Of a stretch of DNA of 64,000 nt, positions 25,624 through 36,515 are shown piece after piece. The first letter of the stretch is position 1, and each line of letters opens with the position of its first letter. Origin of the DNA: CAIMUX01 sp964473865 (GTDB taxonomy: Bacteria > Eisenbacteria > RBG-16-71-46 > CAIMUX01); assembly GCA_964473865.1 (NCBI GenBank), contig CAYYQN010000012.1, positions 1-64,000 of the forward strand. Reading direction: 5' to 3'. Position numbers and translations under genes: made by a program. A model generated the notes under the pieces. The model worked only from the letters and a program-made list of their open reading frames with translations. It was not told the origin of the DNA and ran no database searches.

Positions 25624-26661
25624 ATGAAGGACGCGCTGGAGATCGGCGGCTATAGGGAGTCGGACCGGGAAGCGCTGGGCAGGTTCTTGGAGAGGGTTTG
25701 GGCCCCTCCTCCGTTGAGACGGAGTGACGATTGGCTGGACTGGCAGCTGTTTCGCAATCCGTATGCGGGTGGAGAAGGTGCGCCGCTGGTGGTAGCGCGG
25801 CACAGAGACGTCGTGGTCGGCATGCTCATCATGGTCCCTACGCCAATGTGGGTGGGGGGGAAGGAACACCGGGTCGCGTGGGGGCGTGACCTATACGTCA
25901 TGCCGGAGTACCGGCGTCACCGAATCGGCATGGGACTGATCGAGCACTGGATTCGGAGTTCTGGGGCAGCATTGACGTCGGGGCACTCGGAGACGATGCG
26001 AAGTCTACAGGAGAAGCACGGATGGACGCGGATCTCGCGGATCAATCAACGGGAGAAGCTCTACTACGATACGTCGATTCTTCGCACGTCAATGAGTGAA
26101 GGGCTCGGCAAGACTCTGAAGAGGGGCGCGGCGATGATCTACGCGCAGATGTCAGTTGCCGGCGGGAGGACGACCAGTCGCAAGATCACGCACCGCGGAG
26201 ACTTTGACGCGAGGGCACAGGAACTGTGGGTGGATTGCCGTTCGGAGTATTCGCATATCGGGAGCAGAGAACTGAAGTTGCTGCGATGGCGTTTTGTGGA
26301 GCACCCGTACTACCGGTATCTGGTTTCCGAGGCAACGGATGCCAGCGAACGTTATTGTGGATACGTCGTCACCCGGTGCGAGGGAAAGACGTGCTGGATT
26401 GTTGACATGCTCTCACGCCGGAGTGATAGCGACACCCGGGTGGCGTTGATTGCGGCCGTGGAGCAAGTCGGCCGAAGCCAGGGCGTCACACGCTTTATCT
26501 CCAGATCGGTGTGCGCGCCCTTGGAAGGTGCGCTCCGGCGAAGGGGCTTCCTGGCGACGCGATTCGACCAGAGTGTCAGCTTCAAGTCAGCGGTTTCGTT
26601 CCCACAGGGGGACGGAGTGGGGTGGTACGTGACTGGCCTGGACTCGGATCTCGATCGATGA
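25624..26661 (+). CDS. GNAT-family N-acetyltransferase
   Basis: 345 residues. The N-terminal half is a clear GNAT domain: LVVARHRDVVVGMLIMVPT (beta 2-4), then RDLYVMPEYRRHRIGMGLIEHW, whose RRHRIG supplies the acetyl-CoA pyrophosphate loop. The C-terminal half (about 200-330) looks like a second, degenerate GNAT copy (YCGYVVTRCEGKTCWIVDML). ATG 25624 follows a GAGGGAGGGG ribosome site; an in-frame ATG at 25516 lies within the deacetylase gene and is rejected. The acceptor is unknown; its position after a deacetylase suggests polymer or sugar-nucleotide acylation. Confidence 0.83.
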   Translation: MKDALEIGGYRESDREALGRFLERVWAPPPLRRSDDWLDWQLFRNPYAGGEGAPLVVARHRDVVVGMLIMVPTPMWVGGKEHRVAWGRDLYVMPEYRRHRIGMGLIEHWIRSSGAALTSGHSETMRSLQEKHGWTRISRINQREKLYYDTSILRTSMSEGLGKTLKRGAAMIYAQMSVAGGRTTSRKITHRGDFDARAQELWVDCRSEYSHIGSRELKLLRWRFVEHPYYRYLVSEATDASERYCGYVVTRCEGKTCWIVDMLSRRSDSDTRVALIAAVEQVGRSQGVTRFISRSVCAPLEGALRRRGFLATRFDQSVSFKSAVSFPQGDGVGWYVTGLDSDLDR

Positions 26662-27625
26662 GCTAAAGGGCTGTTGCCGGGAGCGCAGATGAGAGCCGGT
26701 CGCCCTCGAGAATCTTCGCTTGGGATCGAACGAATGGGACAAGAGCGGAGGCTGCTTCCCAGGTGGCGATTGGACCATGCCGGCTGACGAGAGGTAAACT
26801 GGGATCCATGAGACTGGTTCTTCCTGCCGGCGGAGCTTCGCCGGGTCACGCACGGGTTCGGGGACGCCGCCGTGGGTCGACACGAAGGAATCCAATCGGG
26901 GGAACTGCAATGTCGCCGATGCAGAATCGTCGGTCGAAGAGCGGTTGGGTGGTGGGTTGTTGGGCCGGTCCATCTGATCTGTGCCGCTCACACCCGAAAG
27001 ACGGTGCTACGCGGACGGGGAGCGGACGCCATATCCCAATTGACCACCGTCGTTTGGCGATCTCCCGGGAAGCGGCTGATGACGCCGGAGAAGCGCGGGC
27101 AGCCCATGCCACTCCGGGCTACGGCCCGGGGCCAGCTTGGCGCAACGGTTGCCGGATAGATGAGGATCCAGAACACTTGAGCGGCAGGTGGCCCGTGTCT
27201 TCGGCGCACCCTCTCCTCTCGCTCTCCTTACCGCCCCATACGAACGCCATCTCGACCGTCCGACGCAGCAGGAATCCTCTTTGGAGCACAATCAGATGCG
27301 ATTTTTCACATGGCTCCTGGCCCCGAAAACCGTTTCTCGGGGGAAACGCTCTGAGCCCGCGCGGCATCGCTCCCCCTCTCCTCCGAGCCACGCGGCCGGC
27401 CGGTCTCCGACCGTAACGGCCATGCCGGCACCCAGCGGAGACGACGGAACAAAGGAGGACCGCTCGGCCGTGCCGCTGGAGGGCACCGACTATGGTCCCG
27501 AGGGTGCGACCGGTCATCGCAATAGACTCACTGCACCGGCAAGGCACGCAACGATCGCACCGTACGCGGCCAGCGCGGTTCCTCGGGCATCCATGCCCCC
27601 GTACGAAGCTGGAGGAAGGGGTCCC
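26662..27625. other. Long leader/spacer before the giant secreted protein
   Basis: 964 bases without a convincing gene. The open frame 27188-27625 is in phase with the secreted protein but its translation is low-complexity and precedes a perfect signal peptide, so I treat it as leader. A sigma-54-like promoter motif is present at 27137-27153. GGAGGAAGGGG at 27611-27621 is the ribosome site of the downstream gene. Confidence 0.45.
27137..27153 (+). promoter_or_regulatory. Candidate sigma-54 (-24/-12) promoter
   Basis: TTGGCGCAACGGTTGCC keeps the invariant GG and GC exactly 10 bases apart and matches the TTGGC and TTGC blocks of the sigma-54 consensus; it differs at the A of GGCAC and at the last base. 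It lies 473 bases before the secreted-protein start, so a long 5' leader would result. The window encodes a sigma-54 activator (9920-11347), which makes the match more meaningful. Confidence 0.4.
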
Positions 27626-30600
27626 ATGCGAAAGGCAGCATTCGCGCTCCTCGTACTATTCCTGGACGTCAATCCGGCACATGCGGCCGGCGAGGCTCTT
27701 TACGCTGACTTCAACCAGTTCTGCCTCGACAACTTCGGCGCCGAGCCCCTCACCTACGCCAGATTCGGCACCATCACTGACTTTGTGGAGAGCGGATTCT
27801 GGATCCATCCATCCTGCAACTCCGCCGCCATCGCGTTTCAGACAACGCTCCCCACCAGGGGCCATATCGAGTACGGACTTACCTCGGCATATGGAAGTCT
27901 CACTCCGGACCCCGAACGCTTCTTCTACCTGCAGCTAAGCCACGTGACTGGGCTCCAACCCAACACCCTCTACCACTACCGACTCGTGGCTGTTGATGAA
28001 CGCGGCAATCAAGTCGTCTCTCCCGACCGCACGTTCACCACGGGAAACATGACCTCTGCGCTCCCCGTACCGGGTGCCTTGCCCGGCCCTCCATATGTTC
28101 TGACGCAGCCTGGCGCCACGTACGTTCTGACCGAGGATCTCGTCTCCAACACCCGGGGAATCTCGATCGCCGCATTCAACATCACCCTGGACCTAAACGG
28201 CCACACGATCACCTATGACAACGGATCGGCAGTTGTCGATAGCAGTGACGGTGTGACCGGCTTTCTTTACAGCGATTCATCAAGCACCGGAGTGCACTTC
28301 CACAAATGGAATGCGGTCGGTCTCGTTCGCATCCTGAACGGAACCATCCGCCAGGGCCTACATAACGGGACCGGACTCTCAAGCTATGGCTTCAATCCAA
28401 TTCTTGTATCCAACGGCCTCGTAGAGATAGCGGGCATCACGGCCGAGTACTCCGGTAACAGCGTGGGTGGATTCGTCAACGCATTCGGATCCCTCAATGC
28501 ACATCACAATGCGCTTACGGACAGGGGAACAATAATCGACAATCGGCATCAGGGCGTAATGGTGCTCACGCCGAGCACCGTTGGGCCCGATGGCCTGCAC
28601 CACAATGTGATCAAGCGGTCACGACATCAGGCGATCATGATGCGCACCGGAATTGCCGATGATCGCATCTTTACGAACGAGATATACATAGACAGCTATG
28701 CAACGAACACATATGGCATTCGGCCGGCGGTGCAGACGTACGACAACAGGATCTTCGGGACTGGCTATCATGTGGACGCAATCGGGTGGCGGCCCGGTTC
28801 CGCAACCATCCGGGACAACTTTGTCCATCTGCAGGGTGTCGAGCCCACGGCACGGTCGAGCGAATATGGTGCAAACAGCTCAGTGAATGGTTTTCGGCTC
28901 ACTCAATACGCGGGAGCGACGATTCTATACGAGAATTACCTCTATGAGGGGAATACGGTGGTGGTCAAGGGGCGCAACGGCTGCAACATCATGCGCGGAG
29001 TGCAGTTCTGTTCGAACCCGTACGTGGTCAACCTTCGATTCGTGAACAACGTTGTGAAGACCGAAGTGCAGGATGGCGTTACGCCGTTGCCTGCTTGTGT
29101 CGTAGGGCAAGGGCAGGGCGTGGACTTCGGCGAGTTGCCGGTACTATATGAGAATAACACGTTCATTAGCAATGGGGTGCATGTTCAGTTCGGGGACGCG
29201 TACGGGGTGGGTGGAAATCATCAATTTCGGAAGAGTGCCTTCGTCAGGACGGGCGGGATGCCAGGGTATCACACGATAGGCGTGGGGTACTGGGAGTCTC
29301 ACACGACGAGGAATCGATTCGTAGACTGCAGCGTTGAGGGTGGGGCGGATCTGGAAGACAACGTGTTCGATGGAACGGGCCGGCGGGAGTATGGGGTTGG
29401 CCACGCTCTCTATGTAACGGCATTACGGGCGCCGGGCGTGCCGATTGCGGACGACTCGCTTCTTGTTCAGGACAACTCAGGCGTAAACTATCGGGTGCAA
29501 ACAGACACGGAGGGCCGCGCGCGGTTGGAGCTACTGGAGTATACCTATTCAGCTGCAGAGGGTGTCGCAGATCCGACGAAGGTTGTCCATGAAGATCACA
29601 GTCTGCGAATCGAGGGCTTCGAGCCCTACATCGTGGATGGAGCTCTTTTCGCCGTGCGGGATAACGAGGCGGCGCCGGTGGCGTTGATCTTCGAGGCCGT
29701 TGGGGAGCCTCCGGACACGACGCCTCCCTCGGCGGTGGGGACGTTGGTGGTGGGGAGCCCGANNNNNNNNNNNNNNNNNNNNNNNNNNNNNNNNNNNNNN
29801 NNNNNNNNNNNNNNNNNNNNNNNNNNNNNNNNNNNNNNNNNNNNNNNNNNNNNNNNNNNNNNTTGCGCTGAAGGTGGCGGACGAGGTTCCGAACTGGTCT
29901 TTGATCTCGAACCTGCCGGGCGGGGTGATGACATCACCTCCTCCGGACACGACGCCTCCCTCGGCGGTGGGGACGTTGGTGGTGGGGAGCCCGACTCCGA
30001 CCTCCCTGACGGTGACCTGGACGGCGGTGGGCGACGATGGCGGTTCGGGCACGGCCACGACCTACGACCTGCGCTACTCGACCTCGGCAATCACCGCGGG
30101 CAACTTTGCCTCGGCGACGGTGGTGACGGGCGAGCCGGCCCCGCATGTGGCGGGGACGGCGGAGAGCATGACGGTGAGCGGGCTTTCCTCGAGCACGACG
30201 TACTACTTTGCGCTGAAGGTGGCGGACGAGGTTCCGAACTGGTCTTTGATCTCGAACCTGCCCAGTGAGACGACAGAGGTCACGCCTCCACCTCCTCCGC
30301 CGCCGGTATCTCCGCCGGTGGCCGGATTCGCAGGAACGCCGCCGATGGGGGAAGCCCCGCTACCAGTGAGCTTCACGGACCAGTCCACGAACAGCCCCAC
30401 GAGCTGGGCCTGGAGTTTCGGGGACGGCGGGACTTCCACCGTCCCGAATCCGAGTCACACCTATGCGGCCGCCGGAGCGTACACCGTGACCCTGACCGCC
30501 ACCAACGCCAGGGGATCCGACCCCGAGACCAAGGCTGACTATATCACAGTTACCGCTGCTCCGCCACCAGCGCCAACCGCTGCCTTCACCGGCACCCCCA

Positions 30601-33600
30601 CCTCCGGAACGGCATTTGTACATGTCACCTTCACGGATCAATCCACGAACAGCCCGACGAGCTGGGCCTGGAGCTTCGGGGATGGCGGAGTGTCCACCGC
30701 CCGGAACCCGAGTCATACGTATGCGACGGTTGGTTCCTACAGCGTGACCCTGACCGCGGCCAATGCCGGCGGATCCGATGTAGAAACCAAACAGAACTAC
30801 ATCACGGTTTTCGCTGCTCCGCCGCCAGCACCGGACGCAGCCTTTGCTGCATCCGCGGTTTCCGGTGTGGCCCCGCTCCCGGTGAGCTTCACGGATCAGT
30901 CCACGAACAGCCCGACGAACTGGGCCTGGAGCTTTGGGGATGGAGGGACTTCCACCGTCCGCAACCCGAGTCACACCTACGCTGCTCCCGGGTCGTACAC
31001 CGTGACCCTGACCGCGGCCAATTCCGGCGGTTTCGACGCGGAAACCAAGACCAACTATATCATGGTTTCGGCCCCGCCGCCGCCGCCGCCGGTAGCCGCA
31101 TTCAATGGGGTTCCGACCTCCGGATCTGCGCCTCTTACCGTTGCCTTTACCGACGAGTCCGCGAATCAACCGACCAGTTGGGTGTGGAATTTCGGAGACG
31201 ACGGCACCTCCACGGAACAAGACCCAAACCACACGTATAGTACTGCAGGAGCGTACTCGGTTACGTTGACGACGACGAACGCCGGTGGATCGCACACCGT
31301 GACATATCACGGGTACATCACGGTAACGGCGCTTCCGCCCCCCCCTCCCCCCCCGCCTCCGCCGGTGGCGGACTTCACCGGCCAGATGAGAGCGGGTGCA
31401 GCCCCGTTGACGGTGATCTTCGCCGATCGGTCGACGAACAGCCCGACGTCCTGGGCATGGAGCTTCGGAGACGGGGGCACGGCGACGACGCAGAACCCGA
31501 GCCATACGTACCTGGCCGCCGGCAATTTCACGGTGTCATTGACGGCAGGGAACGCCGGAGGCACGAACACCAAGACCAGTGTCGAATACGTTACGGTTTC
31601 GGCCCCTCCGCCACTACCCGACACTACGCCGCCAGCAGACATAACGACACTGGCAGTGGGCTCGTCGACGCAGGCGGCGGCAACCCTCACCTGGACAGCC
31701 GTGGGTGATGATGGCGACAGCGGAGTGGCCGAGAGCTACGACCTGAGGTACTCGACGTCGAACATCACGCCGGGAAACTTCTCTACAGCAACGGCGGTCG
31801 TCGGTGAGGGTGCGCCAGTGCCGCCCGGTCAGGTAGATACGTTCACGGTGACCGGACTTGCAGCCGGAACTGCATATTACTTCGCCATCAAGGTGTCGGA
31901 CGAGGTCGGGAACTGGAGCGGGCTGTCGAACGTCGCACGCGGAGCAACAGAGCCGGCGGCGGACGTGGAGTCCCCGGCTACGGTTCCGGACCTGGCGACC
32001 ATATCGACAACGTCTGCCACCGCAACTCTGTCCTGGACTTCAGCCGGGGACGATGGCGACAGCGGCCGGGCATCGGTATATGACCTGCGCTTCTCGACCG
32101 TGGAGATCACGGAGGAGAACTGGGACGCGGCCAGCCAGGTTGACGGTGAGCCTGCTCCGCGAACCGCCGGCAAGTCGGAGACATGTGTGGTCTCAGGCTT
32201 GGTCGGCGAGACAACGTATTTCTTTGTTTTGAAGGTCGGTGACGAGGTGCCGAATTGGAGCGGCCTGTCGAATGTGGCGACCGGCGTGACTCAGCCGGCG
32301 CCGGACACAGTCCCGCCGGACGCAGTGACAACCCTGGAGGTGTCGTCCGTGACGTCGACAACGGCGACCTTGACCTGGACGGCGGTGGGGGACGACGGGA
32401 ACACGGGAACGGCGGCAAGCTATGACCTGCGATACGCGACGTCGCCGATCGACCCGGCCAGCTTCGCGTCGGCGATGCCGGCGATGGGCGAACTCTCTCC
32501 AAAGATCTCGGGAACCCTGGAGAGCATGACCGTTGGTGGCCTGTCGGCGGGAACGACGTACTACTTTGCGCTGAGGGTCGCGGACGAGGTCTCGAACTGG
32601 TCGGACCTGTCAAACGTGCCTATGAGGGCGACGCAACCGGTCTTGGATACGGTGCCGCCCGCCGCGGTGGTGACCCTCGTTGTGGCATCCGCCACCCAAA
32701 CCGCCACGACACTGGCGTGGGCGGCCACGGGAGACGACGGAAACGTCGGTACGGCAACAACATACGATGTTCGCTACTCAGTCGCCAACATCTCCCGGGG
32801 CAACTTCGACTCGGCGAGCCAAGCAGAGGGAGAGCCGACCCCGAGCGCGGCGGGCCAGGTGCAGACGTTCGTCATCGGAGGGTTGGATCCGGGGACTCGG
32901 TACTACTTCGCGATGAAGGTGGCGGATGAGGTCGGGAACTGGAGCGGGTTGTCCAAGGTGGTGAATGTGAGGACCCCATCCACGATCGAGGTTCCCTCTC
33001 CTGCCGCCATTACCGAGCTCTGGATCACGGATGTCGGAGTCGGGACAACCCAATTGGCGCTGCGCCACCCGGGGACGGTGGCCCTCGGTGCCCCGGTTGA
33101 TCACTACCAGGCCCGCGTGGCAGAGGTGCCCCTGGACGAAGAGACGTGGGACTCGTCGGTTCTGGTCTCCGCGCCGGACCCCGGACCTGTCGGCACCGAG
33201 GTGGAGTGGCTTATCGCGGGACTGGAACCGGCGCACACCTACTATCTCGCGATGCGGGTCTACGACATCGACGGTCGTGCCTCGGGACTGTCACCGGTCA
33301 TCCAGATTCAGACCGAGGGGGGAGACCTCGCTCCGCCGGATCCGCCTGGCCAACCCTCGGCATCCTGGAACGCCGACGGCACGAGGTTGACACTTGAGTG
33401 GTCGCCGGCGGTCGACTCCCGGGTGACGGGCTATGCCCTGTACGCCCAAGGACCGGATGGCGTATGGTTCCGGTATCGCTCTGAGGTCCTGCCGACGCCC
33501 TCCTGTGAGCTGGATCGGCCCGACCCCGCAATTGTCAGGCTGCTGGCGGTGAAGTCGGTAACGGCAAGCGGCGTCGAAAGCGCGCTCTCCGACCCGGCGG

Positions 33601-33905
33601 ACCTCTACCCGGAAGCCTGGGAAATCGAGGGGCCGTTCCCGCACCCGGTCACGGATGCGTGTACGGTTCGCATCTCCGTTCCGGTGGGATTCCCCGCAGA
33701 TGGTGTTCTGCGGGTCGAGATCCTCTCCATCGAGGGCGCCAGCGAAGCGGTGCTTCACGACGGGCCGGTCCGGGCAGCCTCGGTCGTGGAGTGTCATTGG
33801 GACCGACGAATCGTCGGGGGCAAGGCTGCGCCCCCTGGCTATCACTACCTGCTCTGTACTGGAGGTGGATACCGGACCCTGCGGACGATATACGTGGCCC
33901 CGTAG
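27626..33905 (+). CDS. Giant secreted beta-helix / FN3 / PKD protein with C-terminal sorting domain (interrupted by assembly gap)
   Basis: ATG 27626 after GGAGGAAGGGG gives a signal peptide (about 1-22, ending PAHAA). Then: an FN3-like domain (about 65-135, HYRLVAVDERGNQV), a right-handed beta-helix region (about 160-560), FN3 modules, five PKD domains (30310-31600, signature SPTSWAWSFGDGG), at least four FN3 modules with TLTWTAVGDDG and YYFALKVADEV (31620-32980), two more divergent FN3 units, and a FlgD-like C-terminus (33625-33905). The N run at 29763-29862 splits the frame: before it the phase is that of 27626, after it that of 29700. A true gap of 213 bases (or 213 plus whole 345-base units) would join them in frame. 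Beta-helix folds often bind or cleave polysaccharide, so a matrix role is plausible. Confidence 0.8.
29711..30270 (+). repeat. Near-identical FN3 repeat units flanking the gap
   Basis: The stretch from CCGGACACGACGCC to GGGAGCCCGA occurs at 29711-29762 and again at 29943-29994 without a visible difference, and the GCGCTGAAGGTGGCGG to TCGAACCTGCC stretch occurs on both sides as well. The inferred period is 345 bases (115 codons). This DNA-level identity marks recent duplication, unlike the diverged FN3 units after 31.6 kb. Confidence 0.85.
29763..29862. other. Assembly gap (100 N) inside FN3 repeats
   Basis: Exactly 100 N. The bases before the gap recur at 29943-29994, and those after it recur at 30208-30256, so the assembler broke inside a near-identical FN3 repeat array. 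The real size is unknown; at least 213 bases are missing if only one unit was collapsed. Confidence 0.95.
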
Positions 33906-34302
33906 TGAGCGCAGCGCGGGCGATCGCAGCTAGGTGACGAGGTGGACTCCTCCCGCGCCGAGGACCGGCGACATTCACCAGCCGCCCGTCGAACCCCAGG
34001 CAGCAGAGCGAGCGCTGGAGTCTACCGCAACTGATCTTCCAGAGGCTCTGATGGACGGCGAGTACTCACGTCGGATCTGAGTCGCAGGCCTTGACCCGGA
34101 TCCAGAGAGAGATAGACTCCGTTCGCCGATCGGATGCGCGGGAACCACCTCCCCGTCCGCTCCGCCCGCGAACCGAGGTGCACACCGCCCGAGACTAGCG
34201 TACGAGGGTCACCGGAATGCGACGGGGAGCTGCGTTGGCGCGCCTGTTCGATGCATGTCGTCTCCCAACCGCCCAGGCCACCCCGGTCCGGGCACTATGC
34301 AG
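33906..34302. other. Convergent spacer after the giant secreted protein
   Basis: About 400 bases between two genes that point at each other. I see no gene and no strong terminator stem by eye. Confidence 0.4.
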
Positions 34303-35652
34303 TCAGCCGCGAAGGCATTCAGGAATCTCGCATATCGAGAAACGGAACTTGCCATCCTGCGTCTGTGCGATTCGCTCCACATACTCGACGTTGTATCGCA
34401 TCTGGCGACCAAACACATCTTCGACATTCCGTTTCAGAAGCGCCAGGGTGTGCTCGCCAAAAGACGCGTCTCGAACGATCCGAAAGACCAAGTGGTCGAA
34501 GGCGTCCTGTATGATCTGCGCCTGCTTGATGCCAGGAATATGAATGACGAAGGTGTCCAGTATTGAGATACCGAACACCGGCACTCGGTCTGGAGTGTAC
34601 AAGAAATCCGCTGTACGCCCGTAGACCCTCTGCAACTTTGGAAGGGTCCGTCCACATGGGCATGGTCCCTTGGCAGGTGTCCCGTGATCTCCGATCACAT
34701 ACCGTATTAGAGGCATTGCCGTATTGAACAGGTCCGTGATGACGAGCTTACCGGGCGAGGACTCGCTATCTGAAAGCACTTCGACATAGAGTCCCTCGGC
34801 AAAGATATGCATCCCGTCGTGTGCTTCGCATTCTGAGGCTATGATAGAAAGTTCCTCACAACCATATCGATCGAAGACCGGTGACTGAAAGACAGCTTCA
34901 ATGACGGCTCTTTCATGATCAGAAAGAACCATGGCGGTGGTTATGACAGTGTGGAAGCGCAGATTGTCCATGCCCTTTTGTTGAACATACTCAGCCAGAC
35001 GATAGACAGAATGTGCATGACCGATCAATGTAGGGGGACGGAGTGCCCGGATCCTGGCAATGAAGGCATCAATTGCGGGAGGATCGAAACGCAAGGTGTC
35101 CAGGAAGAACGCATGTACAGTCACAGCGTTGCGGATTCGGGTCCGCAGAGGTAGGCGTGTGCTCGTGTCTCCCCAAATGCCGGCAATGCGATCTCCGATG
35201 CGGTGGCCGGCCCAGCTGTTATGTCGTTCGACGGCAGCTTTCTTGGCGCTGGCAGCACGGCGATCGTAGTAGACGTGCAAAGGAGTGCCGGTGCTGCCGC
35301 CGGTCCTCTTGTGTACCGTATTCTGCGAAGAGAACCCGTCTGTAAATGATCGCACAAGGGAATTCCGGACATCGTCCTTGGTCAGGATGGGAAGAGACTG
35401 CAGGTCGGAGATGCTGCGGAAGTCACGGGGCGTGAAACCGCATTGGGTAAACCTCTGGTGATAGTAAGAGTTGCTTGCCCAGGCGACGTGTAGAATGTGG
35501 TGGAGGCGCTTGTATTGGTATGCGGCCAGTTCATCGGGAGGAAGTGTTTGGGTGGTGGCAAACAGCTTTCGGTAGGGGGAGAGGTGGTAGCCGTCTCGGC
35601 GTAGGTACCAGTCGGAGAGGCCTTGTCGGATCAAGTACCCGAGGACGTCCAT
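34303..35652 (-). CDS. CapK / phenylacetate-CoA ligase-like adenylate-forming enzyme
   Basis: 449 residues of the PaaK/CapK family: KRTGGSTGTPLHVYYD (phosphate-binding loop) near residue 106-121, DRYGCEE near 265, FNTAMPLIRYVIGDHG (family D-motif) near 308-323, then a C-terminal subdomain with YGRTADFLYTP. CapK-like proteins occur in capsule and EPS loci, where the substrate is unknown; they are thought to activate a carboxylic acid as an adenylate or thioester. ATG at 35652 has GAGGAAAC upstream; the open frame's upstream extension is rejected. The gene is visibly less GC-rich than its neighbours (one sampled 60-base line counts 29 G+C), a sign of separate acquisition. Confidence 0.85.
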   Translation of the reverse strand: MDVLGYLIRQGLSDWYLRRDGYHLSPYRKLFATTQTLPPDELAAYQYKRLHHILHVAWASNSYYHQRFTQCGFTPRDFRSISDLQSLPILTKDDVRNSLVRSFTDGFSSQNTVHKRTGGSTGTPLHVYYDRRAASAKKAAVERHNSWAGHRIGDRIAGIWGDTSTRLPLRTRIRNAVTVHAFFLDTLRFDPPAIDAFIARIRALRPPTLIGHAHSVYRLAEYVQQKGMDNLRFHTVITTAMVLSDHERAVIEAVFQSPVFDRYGCEELSIIASECEAHDGMHIFAEGLYVEVLSDSESSPGKLVITDLFNTAMPLIRYVIGDHGTPAKGPCPCGRTLPKLQRVYGRTADFLYTPDRVPVFGISILDTFVIHIPGIKQAQIIQDAFDHLVFRIVRDASFGEHTLALLKRNVEDVFGRQMRYNVEYVERIAQTQDGKFRFSICEIPECLRG

Positions 35653-36515
35653 AGTGTTTCCTCGACGCAGCGGAGCCCGGGGCGCGTTGCCATGGGTTGA
35701 GCGATGGGGCCGGTGCGACGGCAGAGTGCGGGCCTGACCGCAGTCTGCCGGCACCGTCGGACGATCTTCTAAGTTGCGCAGCTGGCTACCACCATTGGCG
35801 GAAGGTGCCCGTAACGCGAGCCAGTGTCAACTCGAATCGAGCAGTCGGTGGCCGGGCGGTCAGTTCCGGTGCCAGGGCGGCCGGTCCGGGAGAGGCCGTG
35901 CCCGGGATAGGAGCGGAGACGGGGCCGGTCTTCGGTAGGACGACGGAGAACCGCCGGGGAGCGGGAAGCCGCGCTCAGTCCGTCCGGGGATCCAGCCGAC
36001 TGCAGAGCTCGCGCAGCGCGAGACGCAGAGGGAGCGGTGAGTCAGGCTGACGGACCCTGCTCTCGCCGTCAGCCTGTAGTGGCCCCGAGACACGTCCGGC
36101 CCGGGCGGCCGTTCACGTCGCCGGGCGAGTCCCGGCCCGCGGTCTCTGCTCCTGGACGCGTTCGCTTGCTCCGCCGCCAGGGCGCGGTACGGCTCCGTCA
36201 GGCCATCCGGGACTCGGAGGCGTGCCGTGCCCGAACGCAGCCAAGCTCGGCCGGGAAGTGACTCGAGAAGACTCGACGACACTCCATCGACGCCCCGTGG
36301 CGCCGACGCCGTAACGTGCGAACCCGGCCTCGCGGAAACGGTTTGTTGCGGCACGCCATGAGCCCCGGCAGGACCGACATCGCGCCTTGACTTCCTGCAG
36401 CAAATCGGTTACAAAAGCATCCGTTCGAATGCTTGGTCGGTTGCGTAGGATGGCTGGAGGTCATGGCTGGTCCGCGCCCGCCAGAGATCGCAGTGACGGC
36501 GCAAGGGTTGTCAAG
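35653..36515. other. Divergent spacer, 0.86 kb
   Basis: GC-rich sequence between two divergent genes with no gene I can support. Open frames here give arginine/proline/serine-rich translations only. AAGGG at 36503-36507 is the likely ribosome site of the next gene. Confidence 0.4.

Noticed and set aside
27188..27625. N-terminal extension of the giant secreted protein
   Set aside because: A good ribosome site and a typical signal peptide begin at 27626; the upstream part is low-complexity.
29700..29862. Apparent frameshift splitting the giant protein into two genes
   Set aside because: The phase change coincides with the 100-N gap and is explained by its unknown true length.
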